Virus record (IMG/VR): IMGVR_UViG_3300020446_000084
Span: 1 to 22,933 of that record
Length of the DNA: 22,933 bases
From: a virus
Strand: one strand, 5' to 3'
A program made the position numbers and the translations under genes. Below the pieces are notes generated by a model. It made no database searches. It was not told the DNA's origin and saw only the letters and a program-made list of their open reading frames with translations. Positions 12,672 to 21,608 of this stretch are shown here, in pieces (position 1 is the first letter of the stretch; each line of letters begins with the position of its first letter).

Positions 12672-15600
12672 TTACCCTCCTTTGCCAAAACCAACAGCAT
12701 TGTAGGTAAAGTTCCTATCAATACTAGCACCACTTGAGTTTTTAAAATGGACTGTAAATCCTGTTCCACTTATATTAGTAAGTTCAAAATAATCTCCTGT
12801 AACCATAATTTTACCAGAAACACTTTGCGGAGAAATACTTACAGATGGTAAAAAATTATTTAAGTTACCCAGACCAGATGTACCAACAAAAAAAGCATTA
12901 GTAAAAGTAACATTTTTAGCTCCCGAACCTGATGCTATAACACCAGATTGTTCTGTTCTAGAAGGTAAACTTGCTGTGTAACCTAATTGCTGTAAATTTA
13001 TATTTTGTGCTGTATCTGATGTATTTAATGTAACTCTAAACTTAAATCCTCTACCTTTAAATGTTCCATTAGCAAAATCATTAAAATTAGAATAGTTAGT
13101 CATATCAGTAGAAGTCTTTACAGATAATTTTGCATTGGAATCTGGAGCTTCTGTTCCATCAAAATTAACCCAAGTATCTATATTATCTGTTCTATTATCA
13201 AACAAATCTCCTGTATAAAATCCAACTCCTTGAAAATGTCTTTTTAAAGTAAGAGAAAATACTCCACCCAAATCTAAAGTATTAGCAAAGTCATAAGTAC
13301 CAGTTGCATTGTTTACTGGATTAGTAAGAATTAAGCCACCTTTTGAACTGCTATATTGGGTATTAGTAAACAGACTAGATGTCGTATTGTTAAACGGAGG
13401 AGTATCATTATCTTCTCTATCGGTTTTAACAGTAATTGAATCTAAAATTTCAACCAAAGATAAACTAACTTTTGTTACCGATACGCTAAAATTTCCCGTG
13501 TCGTCTTGAAATTTAAGAAGATAAGTTCCTGGAAGAGCAGGACAAATTGCTTCATTAGAGTTTCCAGGCACAGCCTCTATAATATCCTGTGCTGATTGAA
13601 AAGTTGCACTTGCTTCCGCTAAATTAGAATGTCTTACATATACTCGACCTCCATGCAACACATCAACAGAAGTTGATTGATCAAATCTTAATCTTATAAA
13701 TTGTTCGTTTATAGGTTCAATAGTTAAATTAGTTACATTATCTGGAGCACCTGATTTACCTGTGGTTTGTAGTGTACCAACAAGAGGAGTAGTCGATAAT
13801 TTTCCTGATGAATTATATGAATAAATTTCAATATCAACACTTCCTTTTTTAGTATCCATAATTTCAAAATCATTACTAAATACTTCTTGAGTTATAAAAT
13901 TGTCTGTATTACCAGCATCAGTTGTAATCCGATAATTTAATTGATAAGAAGATGCACCCTGAGGACTTTCATAAACACTTCCATCATCAGCAAAAAATGT
14001 TTTTGTAGGTTCTTTCCAGCTAACTATTAACTTGCTTCTTGCTATTCCGTTTATAACAATAGTTTTTTCTACACCTCTTAGGTTAGAAGGAGGATTTAAC
14101 GGAGCATTAAGTATAGATACAGTTCTTGGTAATAATGGATCACCATTTTCAATAAAATTATATTTACCTTCAACATAAGTTAAAGCTGTTATTGCATAAC
14201 TAATATCATCTTCTTCAGTAACTTGTATGACTCTAAATAATTGTGTCTGTAACGATGCACTAGATAACAAATAAGGTGAATTGGTATTTGGTACTGCTGA
14301 AAAGGTTGATTGTGTTATAACAGTTCCATCAAGTTCAGTTCTTTTAACACTATTAACAGTAATAACTGCTCCACTTATATTAGATACTGTTCCTACTTCA
14401 ACAGTACCATCGGGTAAAATAACACTAATTTCTGGTGAATCATTTAAGGAAGGTAATGTAGTTTCAGATTGAGCATCAATAGTAATCGCAGTAGTTGTGG
14501 CCGATACAACACGACCTCCTCTTCTAGCTCCTGCTCTTACTGGATCATTAACCTCTATCACAGAACCAGGTCTTACCAACATTCCAGAATCTATAGAGGT
14601 TGTAAAACTAACTGTTTCACTTTCATTTTGTTCAGAGAAAAGAATTGCTCGTGCTAATCTAATCGCTTGATTACGAGAAGTACAAGCAAATGCTTTTACT
14701 TGTTTAACAACTATTCCTAATTTATTTATAGCAGCAGTATCTCGATATTCTTCAGTATCAACCTCTCTAGAATCCATATTAAAATAGCTTACAGCTACAA
14801 CAGAATGACGTTGTTTTAAACTTGTGCCTTGATAAACAAATCCTTTTTCACCAACATTGGCTAAATTAAATAAATAACTAGGAGCAGTTGGCTTATCTTG
14901 TGAAATATTAATAGTTCCAGCAGACCATATTGGCATACATCTCATAACACCTGCTAATTCATTTATTGCAGTAAAAGCCTCTTTTGGACTTTGTATATTT
15001 ACATTACAGCTAAATCTTGCTTCTTGTGTTCCAGAATTACTACCATCATCAACTAATTCATTTGCATATTTAGAAGCTGCAAAAAAACTAAATAAATCGA
15101 TATTAGAAAATTTAGTAGAGTCGTTAGTCTCATCTGGAGCAATATGTTCTCCTAATCCATAACGCTTAGTAGTTAAAAGATCAAGAAGTATCATTGAAGG
15201 ACACGAGCACCATGTTGCTGCTTGCATTGTTCCATTAAATATATAGTTGGCTGGATATTGTATTCTTCCAGTTTGCAAATCAACAGTAGGAGTGCCAGAA
15301 CCATTAGCTCCTGCTCCTGGTATTCTTACTTTTATACCTCTTATGCGAAAAGTTCTAGATGGAATTGAATTGAAAACTTTACTATCAATACGCAAAGCTG
15401 TGTATGCACTATCAGGATAGGTTGATAAATTATCTATAACTTCTTGTATAAATGAAAATTTAAATTCATCTCTTAAAAAACCAGCAGGGTCAGCATCGGC
15501 AGTTACTCTTTCTACCTTGACATTGACAGGAAAGTTACCATCTAATTCAATTCTATGATCTCTTGAATAAGAGTCAGCAGTTCTTCCAGTAACAGAAGTT

Positions 15601-16172
15601 TGAATTTTAGTAGTGTAACTTGATTGACCACTATATTGGATTGAAATTTTGTATTCAACAGTCGATCCATGAATATTTCCCTCATCGTCTGATCTTTGAA
15701 TCTGTGCCCAAGTTAAAGTAACTATTACCGCATCAATACTAGAATCTGTTAATTGTTTAACTACACCATTTCCTGATTGAGTTACATCAGCAGTACTTAC
15801 AGCTTCTGGCCTACGAGTCTCACTAGGTATTCCTGTTAATTTAGTTTGGTTGGCAGTACCAAAACGTGTTTTAAAAGTAACATCTGGAAAATTAAAATCA
15901 CCAGTTACAGGACTGGTATTACTAGCACTCTCATTTAATACAGGAGTATCATTTAAAAAAACATCCTTTAAAGCAGCATTGTTGTATTCAATAGATGTTT
16001 TATCAGTAATCGCTGCCTTCGATGGAGTAGCAAAACCTTCTATCTCACCCTCTGAGATTAGATCTTGCACAGTAGCAAATTGTCTACTATGTAATGTATC
16101 TGGAGCACGAAATGGTTTAGGAGGAGGTGGTGGCCCACCTGCACCTCTAATAAGTTTGCGTTTGTCTGTCAT
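12672..16172 (-). CDS. J: Tail tip protein J-like (host attachment)
   Basis: The product is 1166 aa, close to lambda J (1132 aa). It starts MTDKRKLIRGAGGPPPPPKP, the Gly/Pro-rich opening typical of J homologues, followed by FATVQDLISEGEIEGF. The central part has the beta-rich domains with GIKVRIPGAG and RIQYPANYIFNG, a NELAGVMRCMPIWSAGTI segment, then SYFNMDSREV and fibronectin III-like repeats from about residue 690. The C-terminal quarter is Asn/Ser/Thr-rich and divergent, as expected of the receptor-contacting end. It overlaps the I-like gene by ATGA and would form the central tail tip hub. Confidence 0.9.
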   Translation of the reverse strand: MTDKRKLIRGAGGPPPPPKPFRAPDTLHSRQFATVQDLISEGEIEGFATPSKAAITDKTSIEYNNAALKDVFLNDTPVLNESASNTSPVTGDFNFPDVTFKTRFGTANQTKLTGIPSETRRPEAVSTADVTQSGNGVVKQLTDSSIDAVIVTLTWAQIQRSDDEGNIHGSTVEYKISIQYSGQSSYTTKIQTSVTGRTADSYSRDHRIELDGNFPVNVKVERVTADADPAGFLRDEFKFSFIQEVIDNLSTYPDSAYTALRIDSKVFNSIPSRTFRIRGIKVRIPGAGANGSGTPTVDLQTGRIQYPANYIFNGTMQAATWCSCPSMILLDLLTTKRYGLGEHIAPDETNDSTKFSNIDLFSFFAASKYANELVDDGSNSGTQEARFSCNVNIQSPKEAFTAINELAGVMRCMPIWSAGTINISQDKPTAPSYLFNLANVGEKGFVYQGTSLKQRHSVVAVSYFNMDSREVDTEEYRDTAAINKLGIVVKQVKAFACTSRNQAIRLARAILFSEQNESETVSFTTSIDSGMLVRPGSVIEVNDPVRAGARRGGRVVSATTTAITIDAQSETTLPSLNDSPEISVILPDGTVEVGTVSNISGAVITVNSVKRTELDGTVITQSTFSAVPNTNSPYLLSSASLQTQLFRVIQVTEEDDISYAITALTYVEGKYNFIENGDPLLPRTVSILNAPLNPPSNLRGVEKTIVINGIARSKLIVSWKEPTKTFFADDGSVYESPQGASSYQLNYRITTDAGNTDNFITQEVFSNDFEIMDTKKGSVDIEIYSYNSSGKLSTTPLVGTLQTTGKSGAPDNVTNLTIEPINEQFIRLRFDQSTSVDVLHGGRVYVRHSNLAEASATFQSAQDIIEAVPGNSNEAICPALPGTYLLKFQDDTGNFSVSVTKVSLSLVEILDSITVKTDREDNDTPPFNNTTSSLFTNTQYSSSKGGLILTNPVNNATGTYDFANTLDLGGVFSLTLKRHFQGVGFYTGDLFDNRTDNIDTWVNFDGTEAPDSNAKLSVKTSTDMTNYSNFNDFANGTFKGRGFKFRVTLNTSDTAQNINLQQLGYTASLPSRTEQSGVIASGSGAKNVTFTNAFFVGTSGLGNLNNFLPSVSISPQSVSGKIMVTGDYFELTNISGTGFTVHFKNSSGASIDRNFTYNAVGFGKGG

Positions 16173-16783
16173 GCTTCTACTTGATTAGTGTCTATAGCAG
16201 CAGAGATCACGACTGAGCCAGTCATGATTTCTCCATATACTATTGGTACAGGTGTACCAGCCCTAGAGGTGTTTTGTAATCCGTTAAAACTAAATGATAA
16301 TTGAGGATCTTGTTCTGAATCAAAACCATTGTCTTTAGGTAATGGAAACAATAAATCACTAACACCTTGCAAAGCTAAACTTGCTCCAACATAAAGCATA
16401 CCTTTAGTCAGTAAGCCAACATTAGCTAAAGTACCAGCTTTTATTCCTTGTATTAAGGTTAAACCAGTTCCTGCTGGCATAAGAAATGCACCACCTATCA
16501 ATGCAGCACCTAATAAAATCTTACCAAATCCTCTACCAGCACCAGATATAACAGGTACAAAATGTATATCTTCTTTACCTACAGGATGATGTATTTCATC
16601 TTTATCTATATCAAAATTTCCTACTTTAACCTGATAATATTTAGGACTCATATAATTTTCTAGTTGAGGAAAATTATTTATTAAAAAACTTACAGCTTGT
16701 CCTACAGTATTTACTTCTACATCAAACTCTTTATGTCCGATAAATTCTGATAATTGTCCGTATAATTTTACTTTACGAAACAT
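16169..16783 (-). CDS. I: Tail tip assembly protein I-like
   Basis: The product is 204 aa (lambda I is 223). The N-terminal half is a ubiquitin-like beta-grasp domain: MFRKVKLYGQLSEFIG with AVSFLINNFPQL and DEIHHPVGKEDIHFVPVISG. A Gly/Ala/Leu-rich hydrophobic segment follows (about 82-142). The C-terminus has FSFNGLQNTSRAGTPVPIVYGE, a motif I recognise in I homologues. The start overlaps the K-like stop by 11 bases. In lambda, I acts with K and L to build the tail tip. Confidence 0.85.
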   Translation of the reverse strand: MFRKVKLYGQLSEFIGHKEFDVEVNTVGQAVSFLINNFPQLENYMSPKYYQVKVGNFDIDKDEIHHPVGKEDIHFVPVISGAGRGFGKILLGAALIGGAFLMPAGTGLTLIQGIKAGTLANVGLLTKGMLYVGASLALQGVSDLLFPLPKDNGFDSEQDPQLSFSFNGLQNTSRAGTPVPIVYGEIMTGSVVISAAIDTNQVEA

Positions 16784-17474
16784 AACGATACCTCTTTCCT
16801 GTACATTTTAACAACCATTCAGAATAAGGCTCTCTACAAGATAGTCTATCGGTTAAATGATGAATAACATCACCTTCAAAAAATAATGCTACATGATTTA
16901 AAGTTGGATACATAATACTCATTAATAAAACATCTCCATTTTTAAGTTTTTCATCAGATCTAAGTTCTCTAAAATTAGTTCGCCAAGCACAATCTTCAAA
17001 CATAGGCTTATCATTAAACTCCTGAGGTGTTAATGGTCTTTCCCAATCTCTAAGTTCTATATTTTTTTCTTCTTTATACCAATCTCTAACTAAACTCCAA
17101 CAATCAGTTATACCCCAAACCCATTGCCGACCTAATAAAGGTGCTTTATATCCTATTGGCTCCAAATATGCCCATTTTTTTGTTCTTGGATTAACAATAT
17201 ACCAAGGTAATCCACTATCTTCACAACTTACTTTATCTGCTTGGCTCGGTGTTGGTGGGTTTATAGGATGACTATGAAAAACAGCTATAATTTCACCCTT
17301 ATTATCTGCTTTTAAATAATCTTCTGGATCTAAAATAAAACATTGATGATCTGTAATTGCAAGATTACGACATGGATAATATCTTTCTTTTCCTTTAATG
17401 TTCAATACAAGCCCAACTGCTTCTTTAGGATCTTGGTCTTTCGCATGAACCAATGCATCATCTTGCCAACTCAT
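16773..17474 (-). CDS. K: Tail tip peptidase K-like (JAMM + NlpC/P60)
   Basis: The product is 233 aa with two enzymatic domains. The N-terminal JAB/MPN+ domain has the complete zinc site: E18 (PKEAVGL), H67-S-H69-P and S77-x-x-D80. The C-terminal NlpC/P60-type domain has the catalytic Cys125 in ITDCWSLV, His194 in NHVALFF and a further His at 205/206. This matches lambda K and its relatives, which may cut peptidoglycan or process the tip during DNA entry. It lies in the expected place between L- and I-like genes, with an ATGA overlap upstream. Confidence 0.9.
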   Translation of the reverse strand: MSWQDDALVHAKDQDPKEAVGLVLNIKGKERYYPCRNLAITDHQCFILDPEDYLKADNKGEIIAVFHSHPINPPTPSQADKVSCEDSGLPWYIVNPRTKKWAYLEPIGYKAPLLGRQWVWGITDCWSLVRDWYKEEKNIELRDWERPLTPQEFNDKPMFEDCAWRTNFRELRSDEKLKNGDVLLMSIMYPTLNHVALFFEGDVIHHLTDRLSCREPYSEWLLKCTGKRYRYVS

Positions 17475-18223
17475 TGAGTAAATGTACCAATTCCAGGAAA
17501 TAAAACTTTACTGCATTGCCTTAATGGAATTTTAATTCCAGCAAGATCAGTAGGAGCAGCAAGTTCAAATTCAACTATTTCTCTATTTTCAGTCGATTTA
17601 CGATCTATTGAATAAATTTCTCTAGCAAACTCGGCAGTTGGATCAGCAGTTGAATTTTGTCCATCAGCAAAATTAACAGCATCAATAAATTTTGCCATCG
17701 TTCTAATCCTTGTGACAATAGCTCCTGTTAAATCATTACCTGCTGTTGTTTGATTTACTGTTAATAATATTGATGAAATTAATCCTGTAGCATTACTAAT
17801 TACTATTTTTGGTCGAGGTAATTGACCTTTTTGAAAAGCAAAACCTGATGCCTCTATTGGAAATCTTAAATAATCTACACCCTGCCATCTAATTTTATTG
17901 TTTGCATTTAAATTACTACCTGCGTGAAAATAATAAGTAGTTGAAGCACCATGCAATGTGCTATCTAATTTTAAAGTAAATAATTCAATAATTGCTGAAG
18001 GATTTAATGATTGAACATCACTAAACGTACTACTAAAAGAAACATACCTAACATTATTATCATAAACAGTTTCACCTATTGTACTAACCCAATTTGGCTC
18101 ACTACTACCTGTAGTTCCAGCTTGGATAACTCGAAAGAATAAACCATCTTTTCTGCGTGTTACTGTAGGAGCAACAACATCATTAAGACTTAAACTAGCA
18201 CTAGCAGACCAAACAGTTGTCAT
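17471..18223 (-). CDS. L: Minor tail protein L-like
   Basis: The product is 250 aa (lambda L is 232). An N-terminal module of about 60 residues (WSASASLSLNDVV...GLFFRVIQAGTTGSSEPNW) looks like an added small beta domain of the carbohydrate-binding type. The L-like core follows, with FQKGQLPRPKIVISNATGLI, TRIRTMAKFIDA, EIYSIDRKSTENREIVEFEL and IKIPLRQC. In lambda the C-terminal domain carries four Cys for a [4Fe-4S] cluster. Here the protein stops about 17 residues after the first Cys, so that domain is missing or replaced. It begins two bases after the M-like stop. Confidence 0.85.
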   Translation of the reverse strand: MTTVWSASASLSLNDVVAPTVTRRKDGLFFRVIQAGTTGSSEPNWVSTIGETVYDNNVRYVSFSSTFSDVQSLNPSAIIELFTLKLDSTLHGASTTYYFHAGSNLNANNKIRWQGVDYLRFPIEASGFAFQKGQLPRPKIVISNATGLISSILLTVNQTTAGNDLTGAIVTRIRTMAKFIDAVNFADGQNSTADPTAEFAREIYSIDRKSTENREIVEFELAAPTDLAGIKIPLRQCSKVLFPGIGTFTQ

Positions 18224-18225
18224 TT

Positions 18226-18576
18226 TTACGCAGGTTCAAATACTTCTCTAAAAGTTGCTTGAATTGTAGCTCTATTGTTATATGGTATTGTTTTACTCCA
18301 AGATTCACAAACAAATTTAGATGATGAACTTTCTCCTGGAGGAGTAAAAGTAAAACTATCACTATCATTAGCACGAGCATCTAAAAAAGTTTCTATTGTA
18401 TCTGCCTCTGTTTCTGAAACAGCAAAAGTAAAACTAAATATTTTTGGATTTTGATGAGCAGCGACTCCGAATAATATTCTATGCTCATAACCATCAGCAA
18501 ATTTAACTATACGGGTTAGTGGTGCAGATCTTTTTTGTTGTCCATATGTAGGTTCTATCGAGGGAAACGTAGCCAT
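18226..18576 (-). CDS. M: Minor tail protein M-like
   Basis: The product is 116 aa (lambda M is 109). The pattern FADGYEHRILFGVAAHQNPKI...FTFTPPGESSS...CESW, with a beta-rich C-terminal ATIQATFREVFEPA, is that of the phage minor tail M family. It is a ring protein near the tail tip that joins the tube to the L-, K- and I-like parts. Its ATG overlaps the tape measure stop (TAATG), the same order as in lambda (H-M-L-K-I-J). Confidence 0.85.
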   Translation of the reverse strand: MATFPSIEPTYGQQKRSAPLTRIVKFADGYEHRILFGVAAHQNPKIFSFTFAVSETEADTIETFLDARANDSDSFTFTPPGESSSSKFVCESWSKTIPYNNRATIQATFREVFEPA

Positions 18577-21008
18577 TATGCAAGTAATCCTCCTGGTCTT
18601 TGCTGCTGTAATATCTCAGATTGTACTGCAACTGAGATAAGTCGGCCAAGCTCTCTACCCTGTTCTTCATCTCCCTGCACATTAGAACCAGAAGCATCTA
18701 CGTTCACTACAATATTTGTACCACCTCCTCCAATACCTGCTAAATCATGATTTGGAATAATATTTCCCGATTGATTAGGTACAAATAATTCTGGTCCTCG
18801 TTCTCCAACAATATATGGATTTTTATATCCAACAGGACCACCATTTGCAGCCAAATCAAAACTTCCACCACTTGTTCCAAAATCTCCAATAGGACCACTA
18901 TCAGATATTTTTGGAATAGGATTAAAGAAATTAGAAAATGCTCCTAAAAACATTCTTCCTAAGGCATTAGCTGCCATTTGAGCAGCCATGTCAGCAAAAT
19001 GATCTGCTATTCGCATTGTAAGATTTCTAAATGCCTCTGAAACTGACATTGTTCCCATAATTATTCCTTTAAATGAATCTTTAAATCCATCTGATATTTG
19101 TCTAGACACTTCAACTAATTGAAATGCAACATCATTTAATTGAATAAATTGTTTATCTAATTCAGTTAATTCATCTCTATATAATCTTGCACCTATAACA
19201 AGTTGACTTTGAGCTTCTAGTAACTCTCTAAATGCTTGTATTTCTTCTGGAGTTGGTGGTCTTTTTAAAGCATCTTGATATTTTTTAGTAAATTCAGCAA
19301 TTTTTTGTGTAAATAGTACTCTTTCTCTCTCTCTAAATCCTATTTGATCAGAAATATCTTTTTGTTTTTGAAGACCTTTTGCAAGGTTTTCAAATAAGAA
19401 TGCTCTTTGTTTATCTAAAATAACCTGTTTTTGTAATTCTGAACCCTCTTCCTTTAAAAGTTTTAATCTTTCTTTTGCATCGGCTGGAGAGATAATTTGT
19501 CCTTTTAATATTCCCTCTTGATATCTAGGTTGAAAACCTAATATCTGTGCATTTCTTATATCTTGTGCTTTTTTTATTTCACTAGCTAATAAATTTTTAC
19601 CTAATTCTTCTAAATCTTTTATTAAATTTCCAGTATCTGGTAATGATAAACCATCTAAAATACCAATACTATTAATAACTTTTGCTAATCCACTTTGTAA
19701 TTTTAAGAAAAACTGTGAAAAGTTTTTATTAACATTTCTCAAATCATCTGAAAATTTCTGTAAAGCATCAACTCCTTCTTGTCCTATGACATTTGTAAGC
19801 TCTCTTTGTGTAAACAAAAATGCTTCATAACTACCTTTTGATTGAGCTAATAATTCGATGAATTTACCCGTAGCTGTACCAGTTTCTCCTAACGATTTTT
19901 GTAAAACTGTAAAATCTTTGGTAAATTCTCCTAAAGCATCACCTGTAGCTTTTGTTGCTTGTACTAAAACATCAACTTGTTTTCCTAACTGAGTACCAAC
20001 AATAGAAAGACCAAATCCTAATCCACCACCTAAAAATCCACCAGCAATACCACCAAGACCACCACCAACAGATGCACCTACACCTTGACCAAATAACAAA
20101 GGAAAACCTCCACCAATTAGACCACTACTAAGTGCATTACGTTTTCTAGCTTGCATTCCACCTCGTTCAAAAAACATCCCTCCTTCTCTAAACAATGGAT
20201 TTCTTGTTAAAACTCTGTTAATACCTCTTTGTGGACCATATTCGGCAGCACTAAATCCTGTAGGTCTACCTCTTAATAATCTTTCTCTATCTCTTTGTGA
20301 TTTTTTGTCTTCTTCTTTTGGCAAACCAAGTTTTTGTGATTCACGCATTAATTTATTCATTTCTGCAATTCTTCTGTTGACATCTCGATATTCTTGTTCA
20401 GACAAATCAAGTTCGTTTCTTACAGAAAATAATTTTGCAATATAATTATCAATCGCATTAATAGTATTAGCTGGTTCAAATTCAATTAATGTACCTAAAT
20501 CTGCACCTTGAAAACCAGCTACACCAGGTTGATTACCTCTAGCAATAGCTGTAAATGTATCGGCAGTAATTTTTGCTTGATCATTATATCTTTTTAATGC
20601 TGATAATTTTTCAGTAAATCCTATCTTTGTTATAGCTTGTGTAAAAAGTTGAAAATCACTAGTTGTACGACTTGTTTCTCTTCTGACTTCTTGTAATTTT
20701 GCAGCAAAAGCACCAAGTTGCGTAATACTTCTTGTATTTTTACCATCAAAATTAACTAATCCTTTAGTATATGCTTTAAAAGCCTCTTTTGCCTCTAAAA
20801 CTGCTTGTTTAACTTGTTTTTGTTTATCTGCAAAATCTTTAGAGAAAGGACCACCAGGAGTTCCTCTACCTCTTTGATCTCCTATATCTTTTAATTCTTT
20901 TTTTAATTTTTCAGCAGTTGATTGTGTCTGTTTTAATATTTTATTTAATGCTGCTAACTTTTCAGTTCTTGTCCTAACATTAATATTTATTCCATACTCT
21001 GCTGCCAT
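18576..21008 (-). CDS. H: Tape measure protein
   Basis: The product is 810 aa (lambda H is 853). It starts with a long coiled coil (TRTEKLAALNKILKQTQSTAEK) and continues helical and Gln/Lys-rich to about residue 280. It then has a Gly/hydrophobic segment of about 50 residues (about 290-342, with VGGGLGGIAGGFLGGGLGFG) that can enter the host membrane during DNA injection. A second coiled-coil stretch follows, then an Ala/Phe/Gly-rich part (MAAQMAANALGRMFLGAF) and a C-terminal GPIGDF...GPVGYKNPYIVGERGPELFVPN motif typical of lambda-like tape measures. At about 0.15 nm per residue it implies a tail near 120 nm, an estimate only. It is loaded by the upstream chaperones. Confidence 0.93.
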   Translation of the reverse strand: MAAEYGININVRTRTEKLAALNKILKQTQSTAEKLKKELKDIGDQRGRGTPGGPFSKDFADKQKQVKQAVLEAKEAFKAYTKGLVNFDGKNTRSITQLGAFAAKLQEVRRETSRTTSDFQLFTQAITKIGFTEKLSALKRYNDQAKITADTFTAIARGNQPGVAGFQGADLGTLIEFEPANTINAIDNYIAKLFSVRNELDLSEQEYRDVNRRIAEMNKLMRESQKLGLPKEEDKKSQRDRERLLRGRPTGFSAAEYGPQRGINRVLTRNPLFREGGMFFERGGMQARKRNALSSGLIGGGFPLLFGQGVGASVGGGLGGIAGGFLGGGLGFGLSIVGTQLGKQVDVLVQATKATGDALGEFTKDFTVLQKSLGETGTATGKFIELLAQSKGSYEAFLFTQRELTNVIGQEGVDALQKFSDDLRNVNKNFSQFFLKLQSGLAKVINSIGILDGLSLPDTGNLIKDLEELGKNLLASEIKKAQDIRNAQILGFQPRYQEGILKGQIISPADAKERLKLLKEEGSELQKQVILDKQRAFLFENLAKGLQKQKDISDQIGFRERERVLFTQKIAEFTKKYQDALKRPPTPEEIQAFRELLEAQSQLVIGARLYRDELTELDKQFIQLNDVAFQLVEVSRQISDGFKDSFKGIIMGTMSVSEAFRNLTMRIADHFADMAAQMAANALGRMFLGAFSNFFNPIPKISDSGPIGDFGTSGGSFDLAANGGPVGYKNPYIVGERGPELFVPNQSGNIIPNHDLAGIGGGGTNIVVNVDASGSNVQGDEEQGRELGRLISVAVQSEILQQQRPGGLLA

Positions 21009-21036
21009 TTACTCGACCCAATAAATTACTTCTATA

Positions 21037-21228
21037 TTACCGCCTTCTGGGTTTGATGGCTTGTTTTTTTTGCACTTGTTCTTTATATTTTTCTTCCTCC
21101 TCATGTTTTAACTCAAAAAATGCAACCCAAGATATTAATTCTTCTCTTGTTAAATTTTTTGTAAGTTGTTTTAATGTCATCCCTAACTCTTTTGCTAGAG
21201 AAAACAATATATACCATTCAGTATTAGC
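21037..21228 (-). CDS. T: Tail assembly chaperone second part (T-like), +1 frame
   Basis: This 63-codon open frame has no good start of its own. It begins ANTEWYILFSLAKELGMTLKQ and contains NLTREELISWVAFFELKHEEEEKYK, which is the usual pattern of the T part of G-T chaperones (an EWY...GMT....L.....EL..W.A....L plan), and ends RRR. It is read by +1 slip from the upstream G-like gene at a run of five A just before the G stop. The fusion would recruit tail tube subunits to the tape measure. It ends 28 bases before the tape measure start. Confidence 0.8.
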   Translation of the reverse strand, partial: ANTEWYILFSLAKELGMTLKQLTKNLTREELISWVAFFELKHEEEEKYKEQVQKKQAIKPRRR

Positions 21229-21574
21229 TTTTTAAAGCTGCTTTCGCTTCCTCCACTTTTAAATCATCTCCAGATGTCATCATTGCCATTTGTATATCTT
21301 GTAAAATACCTGCATTTATTTCTCTTCTAAGAGAAGCCTTATGACCATCTTGAAATAATTTTTTACCATTTTCATCTAACGCTTTTTCAATCATAAGATT
21401 TAGAGCAAATTCATTTCCATCATCACCTTTAGATTTAGCCATGATTGATTCTCTTTCTGCAATAGTTAATGGATGCCAATAGATTTCTAATACTGTTTCT
21501 TCTCCATCTTTAACTTCATATTTATATTTTTGGCTAACACCAAACTTGTTTCTGAGGAGTTCAATCGCTTCCAT
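21224..21574 (-). CDS. G: Tail assembly chaperone first part (G-like)
   Basis: The product is 116 aa from ATG 21574 (an in-frame TTG lies 12 bases upstream, which I reject as start). The YKYEVKDGEETVLEIYWHPLTIAERESIM segment, with the LTIAERE motif, and the helical acidic C-terminus fit the G-like chaperone that binds tape measure. It ends in LKS just after the AAAAAG slip run. The next frame, holding the T-like part, follows. Together they match the lambda G/GT plan by position and composition, even though sequence similarity to lambda itself is not visible. Confidence 0.85.
   Translation of the reverse strand: MEAIELLRNKFGVSQKYKYEVKDGEETVLEIYWHPLTIAERESIMAKSKGDDGNEFALNLMIEKALDENGKKLFQDGHKASLRREINAGILQDIQMAMMTSGDDLKVEEAKAALKS
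21227..21235 (-). other. Probable +1 frameshift site (A-run) joining G and T
   Basis: On the - strand the zero frame reads GCT TTA AAA AGC TAA. Lys-tRNA on AAA can move one base forward onto AAA, so that the next codon is GCT in the T frame. The T frame has a stop (TAA) just upstream, so the switch must occur within this short window. A -1 slippery heptamer TTTAAAA is also present, but the -1 frame stops after about 12 codons and does not encode T. Confidence 0.65.
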
Positions 21575-21586
21575 GTAAGTCTTCAA

Positions 21587-21608
21587 TAATATTTATATTA
21601 TACTTATA
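21587..21608 (-). other. AT-rich gap between terminator and chaperone genes
   Basis: This short gap contains, on the - strand, TATAAT (21602-21597) and TATAAATA (21597-21590). They could be a -10 box or a T4-type late promoter, but no good -35 is present at the right distance. The motif may be chance in AT-rich sequence. Confidence 0.25.

Noticed and set aside
18503-18750. Short frames on both strands over the M-like gene and tape measure ends
   Set aside because: They overlap confidently assigned genes and show no features of their own.
21590-21602. T4-like late promoter (TATAAATA) before the chaperone gene
   Set aside because: The genome is AT-rich, no T4-type sigma factor is seen in this window, the phage is lambda-like, and the motif is isolated. 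Kept only as a low-confidence note.
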